Source of the DNA: Paenibacillus selenitireducens | GTDB taxonomy: Bacteria; Bacillota; Bacilli; Paenibacillales; Paenibacillaceae | Reading direction: 5' to 3' | Assembly (NCBI RefSeq): GCF_002021565.1 | Contig: NZ_MSZX01000021.1 | Span: 27-64,026, forward strand | DNA: 64,000 nucleotides | Part shown: piece by piece, positions 10,583 through 20,194 of the stretch | Numbering within the stretch: the first letter of the stretch is position 1 | Layout: every line of letters begins with the position of its first letter | Position numbers and translations under genes: made by a program | The notes under the pieces: generated by a model | What the model was told of the DNA's origin: nothing | The model's input: the letters and a program-made list of their open reading frames with translations, nothing else | Databases searched by the model: none

Positions 10583-10611
10583 ATAGTATCAACCTTCGAA
10601 CCGGTTGTCAA
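10583..10611 (-). promoter_or_regulatory. Promoter of cysK
   Basis: Minus strand: TTGACA (10606-10611), 17 bp, TACTAT (10583-10588). The predicted start is near 10576, giving a leader of about 60 nt. Confidence 0.7.
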
Positions 10612-10649
10612 CACATTAATATGAAAAAAGTACCAAGTTGGGTGATGAG

Positions 10650-10704
10650 AAAACCTCGATCATGGCCTTTCGAAGATGAGCGACCGCGATTAGATGTAGG
10701 TTTT
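10650..10704. other. Unassigned structured intergenic element upstream of the cysK promoter
   Basis: Outer arms AAAACCT (10650-10656) and AGGTTTT (10698-10704) enclose inner arms TCGATCAT (656-663 of this kilobase) and ATGAGCGA (676-683) with one mismatch. It sits between the hslO-operon terminator and the cysK promoter. It matches no riboswitch family that I recognise; the strand and any function are unknown. Confidence 0.35.
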
Positions 10705-10717
10705 ACTTTCTTTTGTG

Positions 10718-10762
10718 AAAAAAAAATACTCTGTAGACATCGTTACATATCTACAAAGTATT
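10718..10762 (-). terminator. Intrinsic terminator of the nadB...hslO-prsA-like operon
   Basis: A 13-bp stem (AATACTTTGTAGA / TCTACAGAGTATT, one G-U pair) at 10725-10762, followed on the minus strand by nine T residues. It lies directly after the stop codon of the PrsA-like gene. Confidence 0.93.
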
Positions 10763-10768
10763 TGTCAT

Positions 10769-11749
10769 TTAGTGCATTTGATATTGAGTATCTACGACTT
10801 CCGCCCCATATTTGTGGAGGAGGTCCTGTTCTACGTCTTGCATGGATTGACCTTTCGCCAGCGCAATTTGTTTGCGTGCAATGAATTGGGACTCGCTTTT
10901 GCTCATGGATTTGGCCTCTTGCCTTCCATTCAACAGAATAATGGCATAGCCCTGCTGAATGCGGATAGGACCATCAATCCGGCCAACGTCCAACTTGCTC
11001 GCAGATGTCAGTATATTCTTGTCAATAAACGGGTCATTTCGATCAATATACCCTAAAGCTCCCCCTTGATCAGCCGAGTAGGAATCAATGGAATACTCCT
11101 CTGCTAACGTTCCGAAATCTTCTTTATCCGCCAGCTTCGCGAGAATATCCTGGGCATCCTCCTTCGTATCTACAACAATTTGCGATATGTCCAATTTCTC
11201 GATCGATTCGAACAGTTCAGGATGCTGCCTCATGTAATCCTTCACATCTGCATCACTGATATTGGCATAGAAGGCCATCAATTTCTCAAGCAGCAGTGTC
11301 TGATACGTATCCTGACGCAACTCTTCGCGGGTATAACCCATTTCATTCATCATCATTTGGTAATAGGATGTTTCATCCTCATAACCAGCCATCAAACGTT
11401 GCTGCTCTTGATCCACTTCTCCATCTGTCACTTCAATGCCCAGCGCTTCAGCTTCTTTGGCCACAGCTTTACTCTTCAGCAAATCTTGCAGCATCAGAAT
11501 GCCGTATTTACTCGCAAGCGCTTCTTGTAATTGCCCCTCCGTAATCGTCTCGTTCCCGAGCTTTGCAATGACTCTGGAGGAACCTGACGCGGATTCTTCA
11601 CCTTGGGTCGATTCATCAATACCTTCCTGTTGTTTCGATCCCACTTCAGACGTACCGGTCAGTCGAAACAAAATAATACATGCCAAAACCACCACACAAC
11701 CTACCAACAACACAACAGAAACCCAAAGGCTTTTCTCAATCCTTGTCAT
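10769..11749 (-). CDS. yacD: Diverged PrsA/SurA-like peptidyl-prolyl isomerase, membrane-anchored
   Basis: Probably an extracytoplasmic foldase. The product (326 residues from ATG 11749) has one N-terminal hydrophobic segment, then a SurA-N-like helical region (GNETITEGQLQEALASKYG) and a parvulin-type domain (about residues 175-275) including DKEDFGTLAEEYSID and GGALGYID. LVGC in the hydrophobic segment could be a lipobox, but the segment continues hydrophobic afterwards, so a plain TM anchor is also possible. The start is uncertain: ATG 11776 and GTG 11791 are alternatives. It lies 58 nt after hslO, the same place as yacD in B. subtilis, and is much more diverged than the second PrsA-like protein at 40.8 kb. 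Confidence 0.8.
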   Translation of the reverse strand: MTRIEKSLWVSVVLLVGCVVVLACIILFRLTGTSEVGSKQQEGIDESTQGEESASGSSRVIAKLGNETITEGQLQEALASKYGILMLQDLLKSKAVAKEAEALGIEVTDGEVDQEQQRLMAGYEDETSYYQMMMNEMGYTREELRQDTYQTLLLEKLMAFYANISDADVKDYMRQHPELFESIEKLDISQIVVDTKEDAQDILAKLADKEDFGTLAEEYSIDSYSADQGGALGYIDRNDPFIDKNILTSASKLDVGRIDGPIRIQQGYAIILLNGRQEAKSMSKSESQFIARKQIALAKGQSMQDVEQDLLHKYGAEVVDTQYQMH

Positions 11750-11807
11750 TCTTCCCCAATATCCTTTACATGTCATTCGATCAGACTTCACTTACATTAT
11801 GTGCCCT

Positions 11808-12704
11808 TTACGGCTGTATTGCGCGCTCTAACAATGTAACAAGCTCTTCGCGACCAAATTGATAAGGCTCGTTACAGAAATGGCAGATCACTTCCGCTTG
11901 ACCATCCTCAGCAATCAACTGCTCCAGCTCATCTTTTCCAAGACTTACAAGGGTCTGTTCAACGCGTTCACGCGAACATTTACAACGGAACACAATATCC
12001 ATTTGATCCATTACTTGAACATCGTCTACGATCCAACGCAATAATTCATCCAGTTCCAGACCTTGATCGAGAAGTGCCGTTACTGGAGGCAGCATACCCA
12101 CCGCATTTTCAATCTTGGTAATCTCTTCATCGGATAATCCCGGCAACAATTGAATAATAAATCCGCCCGCTTCAATAACCGAATTGTCTGTATTCACGAG
12201 CACGCCTAATCCTACAGCAGAGGGTGTCTGCTCGGATTTCGCGAAATAGTACGTGAAATCTTCTGCCAGCTCGCCCGAAATAATCGGAATACTACCGCGG
12301 TATGGCTCTTTCAAGCCAAGGTCCTTGGTGATATGAATGAAGCCGTCTGTTCCTACTGCTCCGGCTACATCCAGCTTCCCTTGGGCATTGCTTGGCAAAT
12401 GAACATCCGGATTCGTGACATAACCACGAACTTCCCCGTGTGCATTCGCATCCACGACGATTTGACCGAGCGGTCCATCCCCCTTCACTTGTACCGTAAG
12501 CTTTTCTTCGCCTTTCAACATGGCGCCCATCATCGCAGCCGCTGTGACCGTACGTCCCAAAGCCGCTGTTGCGGTAGGATACGTATTATGACGGCGTCTG
12601 AGCTCGTCGACCAGTTGTGTTGTCCGTACAGCAAAGGCACGCACTTTACCGCCAAAGGCAGTACCGCGAATTAAGTAATCTTTTTGTTGTTGTTCTTGCG
12701 TCAT
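11808..12704 (-). CDS. hslO: Redox-regulated chaperone Hsp33
   Basis: Holdase chaperone activated by oxidative unfolding. The 298-residue length is typical. The C-terminal zinc/redox switch is intact: CKC near residue 238 and CHFC near 270, the CXC...CXXC pattern. N-terminal features include AVRTTQLVDELRRRHNTYP and GDGPLGQIVVDA. The gene starts at ATG 12704 behind AGGAGGG and lies 30 nt after coaX, the conserved ftsH-coaX-hslO-cysK neighbourhood. Confidence 0.96.
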   Translation of the reverse strand: MTQEQQQKDYLIRGTAFGGKVRAFAVRTTQLVDELRRRHNTYPTATAALGRTVTAAAMMGAMLKGEEKLTVQVKGDGPLGQIVVDANAHGEVRGYVTNPDVHLPSNAQGKLDVAGAVGTDGFIHITKDLGLKEPYRGSIPIISGELAEDFTYYFAKSEQTPSAVGLGVLVNTDNSVIEAGGFIIQLLPGLSDEEITKIENAVGMLPPVTALLDQGLELDELLRWIVDDVQVMDQMDIVFRCKCSRERVEQTLVSLGKDELEQLIAEDGQAEVICHFCNEPYQFGREELVTLLERAIQP

Positions 12705-12734
12705 CGATCGAACCCTCCTGCATCTTGCATCTAA

Positions 12735-13502
12735 TTACGCTTGATTTCGTTTATAAATAAGGCGCAAACCTTCTAGTGTTAACAACGGATTAATCTCTTC
12801 AATTGTACGCGATTCCTTGGCAATTAATTCCGCGAGTCCGCCAGTGGCAATAACTTTAGGATTCTCCTTCATCTCTGCCTTCATCCGTTCCACGATGCCG
12901 TCAACTTGTCCCGCATAACCATAGATAATACCGGCTTGCATGGAATGTACGGTGTTGCGTCCAATGACGGATTTCGGTTTCGAAAGCTCAATCCGAGGCA
13001 GCTTCGCTGCACGTTGATACAAAGCTTCCGTAGAGATGCCTAACCCGGGAACAATCGCGCCACCGAGGTAATTGCCTTTATGGTCGATATAATCAAAGGT
13101 TGTCGCTGTACCGAAGTCAACGACGATCAGTGGTCCCCCGTATTGCTCGATCGCTGATACCGAATTGACGATCCGATCCGCACCGACCTCACGTGGATTC
13201 TCATACCGAATATTTAATCCCGTCTTAATGCCCGGGCCTACGATAAGCGGTGTCTTGCCGAGATAGGTCTCGCACAAATGTTCTAGGGTTGCCACAATCG
13301 GTGGCACAACGGAAGAAATAATAATACCGTCTATCGCATGCGTATCAATGTGGCCCATATGGAATAGATTATGAATCATAATCCCGTATTCATCCACCGT
13401 TGCCGATCGATTCGTGCTTAACCGCCAGTGATGCAGCAGCTCTCGATCCTGATAGATTCCCAATACGATATTTGTATTTCCAACATCAATGACTAGTATC
13501 AC
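12735..13502 (-). CDS. coaX: Type III pantothenate kinase
   Basis: Phosphorylates pantothenate, the first step of coenzyme A synthesis, using the CoaX fold that is insensitive to CoA feedback. The 255-residue protein has the ASKHA phosphate-1 motif [12 protein letters not shown] at the N terminus, the GADRIVN motif, [11 protein letters not shown] (about 127-137) and [11 protein letters not shown]. The start codon is GTG at 13502, with GGGGG positioned in the tail of nadC. It follows nadC by 5 nt and is probably cotranscribed with nadBC and hslO. Confidence 0.96.
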   Translation of the reverse strand: MILVIDVGNTNIVLGIYQDRELLHHWRLSTNRSATVDEYGIMIHNLFHMGHIDTHAIDGIIISSVVPPIVATLEHLCETYLGKTPLIVGPGIKTGLNIRYENPREVGADRIVNSVSAIEQYGGPLIVVDFGTATTFDYIDHKGNYLGGAIVPGLGISTEALYQRAAKLPRIELSKPKSVIGRNTVHSMQAGIIYGYAGQVDGIVERMKAEMKENPKVIATGGLAELIAKESRTIEEINPLLTLEGLRLIYKRNQA

Positions 13503-13507
13503 CGTTT

Positions 13508-14374
13508 CTAAGCCCCCGTCTTCTTTGCATTTAAATCTAGACTAATATCTAAAGCCGCAACGGAATACGTCAATCCCCCAACGGAAATTACATCCACGCC
13601 ACTTTCAGCAATTTCACGAACTGTGTTCAAGGTGACGCCGCCTGAAGCTTCCACGATGACGTGCGGAGCGCGTTCCTTCACGGTTTTTACCGCCTCTGCC
13701 ATGTGTGCCGGCGTCATATTATCCAGCATAATAATATCGGCTTGAGATTGCAGAGCCTCTTCCAGCTGATTGAAGTCTTCTACTTCGACCTCAATTTTCA
13801 TCGTATGCGGAATGTTCTCGCGCGCACGAGTCACGGCAGGAATGATTCCGCCAGCTCCCTTGATATGATTATCTTTAATCATCACGGCATCATATAGGCC
13901 GAATCGATGATTCGCCCCGCCTCCAACACGTACCGCATACTTCTCTAGGAAGCGATGCCCTGGAGTTGTCTTACGTGTATCCACGAGACGAGTCGGCAAT
14001 CCTTGTAAAGCAGTCACGAAAGCGTGGGTTTTCGTCGCAATGCCGGATAAACGCTGCATCAAGTTCAACGCTAACCGCTCACCGGTAAGAATGCTATGCG
14101 TGCTGCCCTCCACTTCAATCAGTGTAGTCCCTTTCTCGACGAACTGTCCATCTTGAACACAGGCTTGGAAGCGGAGCGTCGGGTCTACGACTTCGAACAC
14201 CAGCTGTGCAACCGGAATTCCTGCGATGATTCCCGCTTCCTTCGCATGAATAATTCCTTTGGACATCGTTCCCGCAGGAATCGTAAACAACGTCGTCACG
14301 TCGCCCGTCCCAATATCTTCTTGCAGCCAAGCGCGTATCTGATCACGCATCGCTTGATTATTCCCATTAAACAT
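13508..14374 (-). CDS. nadC: Quinolinate phosphoribosyltransferase (nicotinate-nucleotide pyrophosphorylase)
   Basis: Third enzyme of de novo NAD synthesis: quinolinate plus PRPP gives nicotinate mononucleotide. The 288-residue protein shows [10 protein letters not shown] near the N terminus, [10 protein letters not shown], the signature [38 protein letters not shown], and the C-terminal [13 protein letters not shown] 14374 is used (GAGGAG 10 nt upstream); TTG 14380 is possible. The start overlaps the end of nadB by 8 nt, indicating coupled expression. Confidence 0.96.
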   Translation of the reverse strand: MFNGNNQAMRDQIRAWLQEDIGTGDVTTLFTIPAGTMSKGIIHAKEAGIIAGIPVAQLVFEVVDPTLRFQACVQDGQFVEKGTTLIEVEGSTHSILTGERLALNLMQRLSGIATKTHAFVTALQGLPTRLVDTRKTTPGHRFLEKYAVRVGGGANHRFGLYDAVMIKDNHIKGAGGIIPAVTRARENIPHTMKIEVEVEDFNQLEEALQSQADIIMLDNMTPAHMAEAVKTVKERAPHVIVEASGGVTLNTVREIAESGVDVISVGGLTYSVAALDISLDLNAKKTGA

Positions 14375-15989
14375 GTACAATTCGCTCCTCTGTCATGCCA
14401 TGATTGCGGCGACACAGGGTGTGCTTGTGCCACTGTGAATCATCACGCTCAGGGTAGTCCTCACGGTAATGTGCACCGCGACTTTCTTCGCGCCATAACG
14501 CAGATTCCGTTACTAATGTGGCGCAAGTGAGCATGTTGGCATATTCATATTCCTCACGTTTGGTTAAGCGGGCATGATATATCGGCAATTGTCTTTTAAA
14601 TTCCTCAAGACCCTTTTTGAGCCCTGTGGCATCTCGCCGAAGTCCTACATAACGAACCATGACTTTCTGTAGCTTCAGACGACGCTCTACAATCGCTTGA
14701 ATCGGTGCATCATGACGATCCTCTGTATAGGACAAATCATCATAGCTCAGCGACTGAGGCATCAATGTGTTAATACGTTCAATAATACGGCGGCCAAACA
14801 CAATGGCTTCAGACAAGGAATTACTTGCTAGCCGATTGGCGCCATGGACGCCCGTCGAGGACACTTCCCCACAAGCAAAAAGTCTCGTAATATTAGTCTC
14901 ACCATTTAGATCGGTTTTGACGCCTCCCATCGTATAATGGGCAGCAGGCGCAACCGGAATCCAATCTGTCGTCATATCTAACCCAAACTGCAGGCAGTAT
15001 TCATAGATCGTCGGGAATCGATGCTTAATTAACGCTTCCGACTCATGGGTAATATCTAAATAGACGAACGTAGACTTCGTCTCTTCCATTTCATTGATTA
15101 TTGCACGGGCGACCACATCACGCGGAGCTAGCTCCAATTGATGATGATATTTATCCATGAACCGTTCGCCTTTAATATTCCGTAAGTAGGCACCCTCGCC
15201 ACGAACCGCCTCCGAAATCAAAAACCGCGGAGCCCCCGGATAACAAAGCGATGTAGGATGGAATTGAATAAACTCCATATCCTGAATATAAGCGCCTGCA
15301 CGGTATGCCATGGCAATTCCGTCCCCTGTTGCCACATCAGGGTTGGTCGTATAGCGATACAATTGCCCTGCTCCACCAGATGAGAGAATCGTCGCTTTCC
15401 CTTGAACGAACACCCGTTGTCCATCAGGTCTTTGCGCTAGAACACCGATACACTCGTTGTTATGTGTAATTAAATCGATCACGAAATGATCATCCCAAAT
15501 ATCAATCTTCGAATTCGCTTTCGCCTTCTCGGACAATGCACGAACAATCTCATAGCCTGTTGCATCGCCATGAGCGTGCAGAATACGGCGATGGCTGTGC
15601 GCACCCTCTTTAGTAAGCGCAAATTCGCCGTTCTCTAGATCGAATTCCGTTCCCATCTTGATCAGTTGTTGAACACCTTCCGGACCTTCATGGACCAGTA
15701 CATTAACCGCATCCTCTGAACAGAGACCCGCTCCAGCCGTTAACGTATCATCACGGTGATATGCAGGAGAATCATCCTCAGCGATGACCGCTGCAATCCC
15801 CCCCTGGGCATATCGTGTGTTGCTGTCCATCAGCGACTTCTTCGTAATCATGATGACTCGATTCTGTTTACTGGCCTTAATCGCAGTGAAAAGCCCCGCA
15901 ATTCCGACGCCAATAACAATGACATCCGTCTCGACCCTTGGTAAATCTTGTAGAGAAAAGTCAACCAAATACTGTGGAATCATCTTCAT
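14367..15989 (-). CDS. nadB: L-aspartate oxidase
   Basis: FAD enzyme oxidising L-aspartate to iminoaspartate for quinolinate synthase NadA. The 540-residue product has the FAD dinucleotide motif VIGVGIAGLFTA (about 26-37), NTRYAQGGIAAV, HSHRRILHAHGDATG, the catalytic-loop region FHPTSL and the C-terminal helical domain. The start could be GTG 15995, ATG 15989 or ATG 15983; 15989 best fits the AGGTGA site. In related genomes nadA, nadB and nadC are usually contiguous; here nadA lies about 7 kb upstream, on the far side of a sugar-uptake operon. Confidence 0.95.
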   Translation of the reverse strand: MKMIPQYLVDFSLQDLPRVETDVIVIGVGIAGLFTAIKASKQNRVIMITKKSLMDSNTRYAQGGIAAVIAEDDSPAYHRDDTLTAGAGLCSEDAVNVLVHEGPEGVQQLIKMGTEFDLENGEFALTKEGAHSHRRILHAHGDATGYEIVRALSEKAKANSKIDIWDDHFVIDLITHNNECIGVLAQRPDGQRVFVQGKATILSSGGAGQLYRYTTNPDVATGDGIAMAYRAGAYIQDMEFIQFHPTSLCYPGAPRFLISEAVRGEGAYLRNIKGERFMDKYHHQLELAPRDVVARAIINEMEETKSTFVYLDITHESEALIKHRFPTIYEYCLQFGLDMTTDWIPVAPAAHYTMGGVKTDLNGETNITRLFACGEVSSTGVHGANRLASNSLSEAIVFGRRIIERINTLMPQSLSYDDLSYTEDRHDAPIQAIVERRLKLQKVMVRYVGLRRDATGLKKGLEEFKRQLPIYHARLTKREEYEYANMLTCATLVTESALWREESRGAHYREDYPERDDSQWHKHTLCRRNHGMTEERIVHV

Positions 15990-15995
15990 TCTCAC

Positions 15996-16265
15996 CTATC
16001 CTCATACTAGAGTGCAGCGATGTTGCATTTGGTGCATCCTGTAGGATTTTATTTATTTTTCTTCATCTCTTGTTCAATCAAGATCCCATTGTACTTTCGA
16101 AGCCCGAATTGATTCAATCCGTGCATCCCCGCATGAAACTGTATCTATTTTAATGCTGTTGGGAGCATAAATAAACCCCCTAACAAAAATACTTATGTAC
16201 AAAGTCTTATTATTTTTAGCGTGCGAATCAGGAGCTGATCGCTTCTTTCGTGCAGAAAATACAAC
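15996..16265 (-). other. Leader region of nadB, no gene
   Basis: About 270 bp between the two-component terminator and nadB. It must contain the nadBC-coaX-hslO promoter, but I see only weak candidates, the best being TTGAAC with TAAATA after 16 bp, just upstream of nadB. An NAD-responsive NiaR operator would be expected here; none was recognised with confidence. Confidence 0.35.
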
Positions 16266-16293
16266 AAGAGAGCACCTATAAGGCGCTCTCTTC
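16264..16293 (-). terminator. Intrinsic terminator of the sugar ABC/two-component operon
   Basis: An 11-bp stem AAGAGAGCGCC / GGTGCTCTCTT (one G-U pair) at 16266-16292, just after the response-regulator stop. On the minus strand GTTGTATTTTC follows, a weak T tract. Confidence 0.75.
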
Positions 16294-16303
16294 ATGATAT
16301 CTC

Positions 16304-17494
16304 TTAGGGTTGAGGGTTCAATTCCATAGATCCCGATTCATGCGTACGATACTCGGAAGGCGTAAGTCCTGTTTTTTTCCGAAAGATTTGAGAGAAATGC
16401 CGTACATCTGGATATCCTACCCGTTCGGCAACCTCGCTCACTTTCAGTTCCGAATCCCGCAGCATCCCCATCGCACGCTCTAATCGAACATCTGTGATAT
16501 AGGTTTTGAAGCCTTTCCCCGTCTTTTGTTTAAAGAGTTGGCTAAAATACACCGGATTTAAATAGATCACCGAAGCGACCTTCTCTAGCGATAACTCCGC
16601 GGCATAATGCGTATGAATATATTGAAGCGAGACATTCACCGCATGCTCGCCCCCCGTCGCATAATGATCATAGACTTGCGATGCAGAGTTCTTATACATT
16701 TGCTGAACCTGCAGGGGAACGCCGTCGACATCAGAGATTCGGTCTGAATAAAGAACCTGAAAAGGAATCTTCAAATACCGCTTTAGATGTCTTCGCAGCT
16801 GCTCAATTAACGGATTCAATCCTTCTTCATGATGGAGCGTTACCAGCCCCAACAAACTTTTCGTATCCATGTTCGCGACAAACCCTTTACCCACCGTATC
16901 AATCAATTCCGAGAGGACATTCTCGACGATGAAATGCTCCAGCTTCCTATTCGAGTCACTCTCAAGCCGAACCATGATTAAATGAAAATGCGGATAATTA
17001 CTCGTAATCGGTGCCAAGTCGATGCCGCTCAAGTCTAGACCCGAAGCCCAGCGCGCCAATAATCCTTCACGCAGAAATCGCAAGTTCCGCTTCAATAACT
17101 GGGTTTCCTGCGTTCTTTCGTTCTCCTGCGATATTTCCTCGGTTAATTCTTCGATTTTACTAATCAATATATCTTTGCCAATCGGCTTTAATAAATAATC
17201 TTTTGCCCCTAGTCGAATGGCCTCTTTGGCATAAGCAAATTCAGAATAGGCAGAGATCACCACCCATTTAATGTGAGCATGGCGTTTGCGGGAAACCTCC
17301 ATCAATTCCAAGCCCGTCATGCCGGGCATCAGAACATCGGTAAGTACTAGCGAGATCGAATAATTCGTCAACAAGTCAACAGCCTCTTCCGGACTGGCTG
17401 CCTGAAAGACGTGATGCTCCGGAAAATTTTTATGAATCGTACGTTCAATACCTTCTCGAATGACGCTCTCGTCGTCCACCACCAGGATATTCAT
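16304..17494 (-). CDS. YesN-type response regulator with AraC DNA-binding domain
   Basis: Cytoplasmic transcription factor of a two-component pair. The 396-residue protein has an N-terminal receiver domain (phospho-acceptor Asp 53 in LTDVLMPG, switch Lys in DYLLKPIG), a variable middle region of about 170 residues, and a C-terminal pair of AraC helix-turn-helices (about 290-385, including YFSQLFKQKTGKGF and VGYPDVRHFSQIFRKKTG). It overlaps the histidine kinase gene by 4 nt (ATGA). By family it should activate the adjacent sugar transporter in response to an external carbohydrate; the sugar cannot be read from sequence. Confidence 0.92.
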   Translation of the reverse strand: MNILVVDDESVIREGIERTIHKNFPEHHVFQAASPEEAVDLLTNYSISLVLTDVLMPGMTGLELMEVSRKRHAHIKWVVISAYSEFAYAKEAIRLGAKDYLLKPIGKDILISKIEELTEEISQENERTQETQLLKRNLRFLREGLLARWASGLDLSGIDLAPITSNYPHFHLIMVRLESDSNRKLEHFIVENVLSELIDTVGKGFVANMDTKSLLGLVTLHHEEGLNPLIEQLRRHLKRYLKIPFQVLYSDRISDVDGVPLQVQQMYKNSASQVYDHYATGGEHAVNVSLQYIHTHYAAELSLEKVASVIYLNPVYFSQLFKQKTGKGFKTYITDVRLERAMGMLRDSELKVSEVAERVGYPDVRHFSQIFRKKTGLTPSEYRTHESGSMELNPQP

Positions 17495-19287
17495 CCTTCC
17501 AGTCCCTCCTTATCAGGAATTGGGAACGAAACAATCACCGTCGTCCCTACATTTCTCACGCTCTCTATCCGGATTCCATAGGGATCCCCGTACATCAAAC
17601 GAATGCGGCGATGTACATTCAGAAGACCGATGCCGCGTCGTCCATTCGGCTCTTCTTGTTCCAGCCCAAGCATCGGCGTGCCTGCGAGCGAACGCGACAG
17701 CTGGGATAACGAATCGTCATCCATGCCCAAACCGTTATCTTGCACCACGATTTGCAGTCGGTCTTCGGTTTGGCGGGAGTATACTCTCAGTACGCCTTGA
17801 CGGCTTAACGGCTCTAATCCATATTTCACGGCGTTCTCGACAATGGGCTGCAAGATCATCTTCGGTACTTCGGCATCCAGCCAGCGCTCCTCAACTTCGA
17901 TCACCGTCTGCACTCGTCCTCCAACCCTCGTCTCGATGATTGTCAAATAATGCTGCAATTGATCCAGCTCGGTCCGAAGCTTTACACGCGAAGCCTCTTC
18001 CCAATCACTGCTGTAACGGAAAATTTGCGATAATGCCAGAATGACTTTCCCAAGCCGATCATTTTCCCGCTCATCCAACATCCAATAGATCATATCGAGC
18101 GTATTGAACAAAAAGTGTGGATTCACCTGGGACTGCAATGCTTGAAGCTGAGCATTCTTCTCACTGATCGAAGCAAGCTTGACCCGCTCGATTAAATCAT
18201 CCATTTGATGTACCATGCGGTTAAAAGAACCGACAAGGACATTGAGCTCATCGTACGAGTGGACATGTACTTCGCCATTAAATTTCCCCAATTCAACCTG
18301 CTTCATCTGTTGGATAAGCCGTTTAAACGGAGAGGAAAACGAACGGGACACGAATGTCGCCACAATCGTAGCTGCCAGGACAAGTACGATAATGACGGTA
18401 AGTAAAAATTGCTGCGTTTGCTTGACTTCTAATTTAAGCTCGCGATCTGGCGTCACGCCAATGACCGTCCAGTTCGCCATATTAATCCGCGCTGCAGTGA
18501 CCAGAGCATGATTCCATTCGCGCACGGCGACTTTGTTCGGCTTGATATCCCCCGGCCAATCCCGTGGGATGAAACCGATATCCTCCTCAGCGGATTTTGT
18601 ACGGATGATTTCTTTGCCCTCAGCACCCCGAATAATAACGCTGCTTCCAGGCGCGAGGCTTGCATTGGAGAGGGCCGATACGATTGCACCCGCATCTGCC
18701 TCAATCAAGACATGCCCGATCGGCTTCAGGCTGCTCAATTCGAACAGCTGCCGACCAAAGGCAAAAACAGGCCGGTCGATATCACCAGTCATCAAAGACT
18801 CCGGGTATACGCCCAACCATTTCATTTCACCAGTAGATTGCTTAAGTTCTGAAAACCAAGGTTGTTCCGAAAAATCCAGGGTGCCCGTTCGTATCGAACG
18901 GTCAAAGCTGAACACGGTCCCCTGATTTGTTATGACATGAATCCCTACAATATCGTTGCGTGAATAGAACACGGCCCCCAGAATATCGGTTATACGCCGT
19001 TCTATGTTCACCGCATAAACCGTGTTTGCAGTCGGCTGAATCCGAAGCAGTCTCATTAACTCATTGTTGCTATTGAGGGATTTCGTGACGCCGTCATACC
19101 CTTTGAGCATAAGATCGAACAGACCTGCTGTCTGTGAAATATTCTTTTCTGCAACAACACTTACCTTATCCCTGATCTGCTCCGTCGCCCGCTGGTAATA
19201 GACCAGACTGACGATAAGGAGCAGACCCAGCATGCTGAACAAAAAGATCATGAATAAACGGACGTGGATAGAATTGAAACTTTTCAT
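17491..19287 (-). CDS. YesM-type sensor histidine kinase
   Basis: Membrane sensor partner of the AraC-type regulator. The 598-residue protein has TM1 (about 11-31), an extracellular dCache-like sensing region (about 35-290), TM2 (about 294-313), HAMP (about 315-370), a His_kinase domain with phospho-acceptor His 391 in QSQVNPHFLFNTLDMIYWM, and an HATPase domain with QPIVENAVKYGLEPL and DNGLGM. These features define the YesM/LytS-like HPK8 group, usually found beside sugar ABC importers. It starts 9 nt after the downstream permease gene of the same operon. Confidence 0.93.
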   Translation of the reverse strand: MKSFNSIHVRLFMIFLFSMLGLLLIVSLVYYQRATEQIRDKVSVVAEKNISQTAGLFDLMLKGYDGVTKSLNSNNELMRLLRIQPTANTVYAVNIERRITDILGAVFYSRNDIVGIHVITNQGTVFSFDRSIRTGTLDFSEQPWFSELKQSTGEMKWLGVYPESLMTGDIDRPVFAFGRQLFELSSLKPIGHVLIEADAGAIVSALSNASLAPGSSVIIRGAEGKEIIRTKSAEEDIGFIPRDWPGDIKPNKVAVREWNHALVTAARINMANWTVIGVTPDRELKLEVKQTQQFLLTVIIVLVLAATIVATFVSRSFSSPFKRLIQQMKQVELGKFNGEVHVHSYDELNVLVGSFNRMVHQMDDLIERVKLASISEKNAQLQALQSQVNPHFLFNTLDMIYWMLDERENDRLGKVILALSQIFRYSSDWEEASRVKLRTELDQLQHYLTIIETRVGGRVQTVIEVEERWLDAEVPKMILQPIVENAVKYGLEPLSRQGVLRVYSRQTEDRLQIVVQDNGLGMDDDSLSQLSRSLAGTPMLGLEQEEPNGRRGIGLLNVHRRIRLMYGDPYGIRIESVRNVGTTVIVSFPIPDKEGLEG

Positions 19288-19296
19288 AGGTTCATC

Positions 19297-20178
19297 TTAC
19301 CCTTTTACAGCGCCAGCTACCATACCTTTGGTGATCTTCTCCGCAAGCAAGAAGTAGATGATAATGACCGGTAAAGCACCGAGTACAAGGAACGCACCGA
19401 TGGCTCCATAATTCACCGAATATTGGCTGACGAAGCTGTATACGCCGAATGGGAGTGTCTTGAGCTTTTCGGATGAAATAAATGTCGCTGCCATAATATA
19501 CTCATTCCAAATATTGATGAACGTTAAGATACACACCGTCATAATCGGAGGAACCGATACCGGCAGGATGATGCTGCGGAAGATCCGGAATACGCCTGCA
19601 CCGTCCATAATAGCTGATTCTTCGATTTCTTGCGGGATCGTCCTCATAAAGCCGCTTAGAATAAATACGGAGATCGGCGTCTGAAATGCGATATACGGCA
19701 AGATTAACGATAAATGTGTATTCAAAATATTCATGTTCTTAAAGATAACCATCAACGGAAGCAGCGTACCCTGCATCGGAATCATCATCCCTAGCAAGAA
19801 GATAAGCATCACGACCTGTCCATACTTCCAACGGAACCGCGTAATAGCGAATGCCGCCAAAGAAGAAAGAAAAATAACCCCTGCCATCGTAATGGATGTA
19901 ACAAATAAGCTGTTCGATAGGTAGTTCCAATACTTGCCGCCTCCGACCGCGTTCGCGTAATTTTCCCATTGCCATATCGCCGGGAAGGCGAAAAAGCTGC
20001 CGGACAAAATTTCTTCATTGGTTTTGAGTGAATAAATTAATAACCATAACAGCGGGTATAGCTGCGTAACGAGCAGAATGCCGAAAAAGATAAATACGAT
20101 CGTTTTTTTGACCGATAAGCCACGGCGCCGTTGTTCTATAACGGGTTTCGTAGCCGGGATGAGTACGGATTGGCTCAT
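19297..20178 (-). CDS. Carbohydrate ABC transporter permease, MalG type
   Basis: One of two membrane subunits of a CUT1-family sugar importer. The 293-residue protein has six predicted membrane segments and the EAA loop (QEIEESAIMDGAGVFRIFRSI) that contacts the ATPase. It is led by AAGGAGG. It ends in EKITKGMVAGAVKG, typical of LplC/MalG-like permeases. No ATPase gene is present in the operon; such systems commonly share a genome-wide MsmX-type ATPase, so this is expected rather than a defect. Confidence 0.93.
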   Translation of the reverse strand: MSQSVLIPATKPVIEQRRRGLSVKKTIVFIFFGILLVTQLYPLLWLLIYSLKTNEEILSGSFFAFPAIWQWENYANAVGGGKYWNYLSNSLFVTSITMAGVIFLSSLAAFAITRFRWKYGQVVMLIFLLGMMIPMQGTLLPLMVIFKNMNILNTHLSLILPYIAFQTPISVFILSGFMRTIPQEIEESAIMDGAGVFRIFRSIILPVSVPPIMTVCILTFINIWNEYIMAATFISSEKLKTLPFGVYSFVSQYSVNYGAIGAFLVLGALPVIIIYFLLAEKITKGMVAGAVKG

Positions 20179-20194
20179 AGGGAGCGCCTCCTTC

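Noticed and set aside
10516-10620. T-box or SAM riboswitch in the cysK leader
   Set aside because: The predicted leader is only about 60 nt and lacks the conserved T-box or S-box sequence blocks.
16074-16295. Minus-strand frame of 73 codons ahead of nadB
   Set aside because: It begins inside the response-regulator terminator hairpin and lacks a ribosome site; more likely leader DNA.
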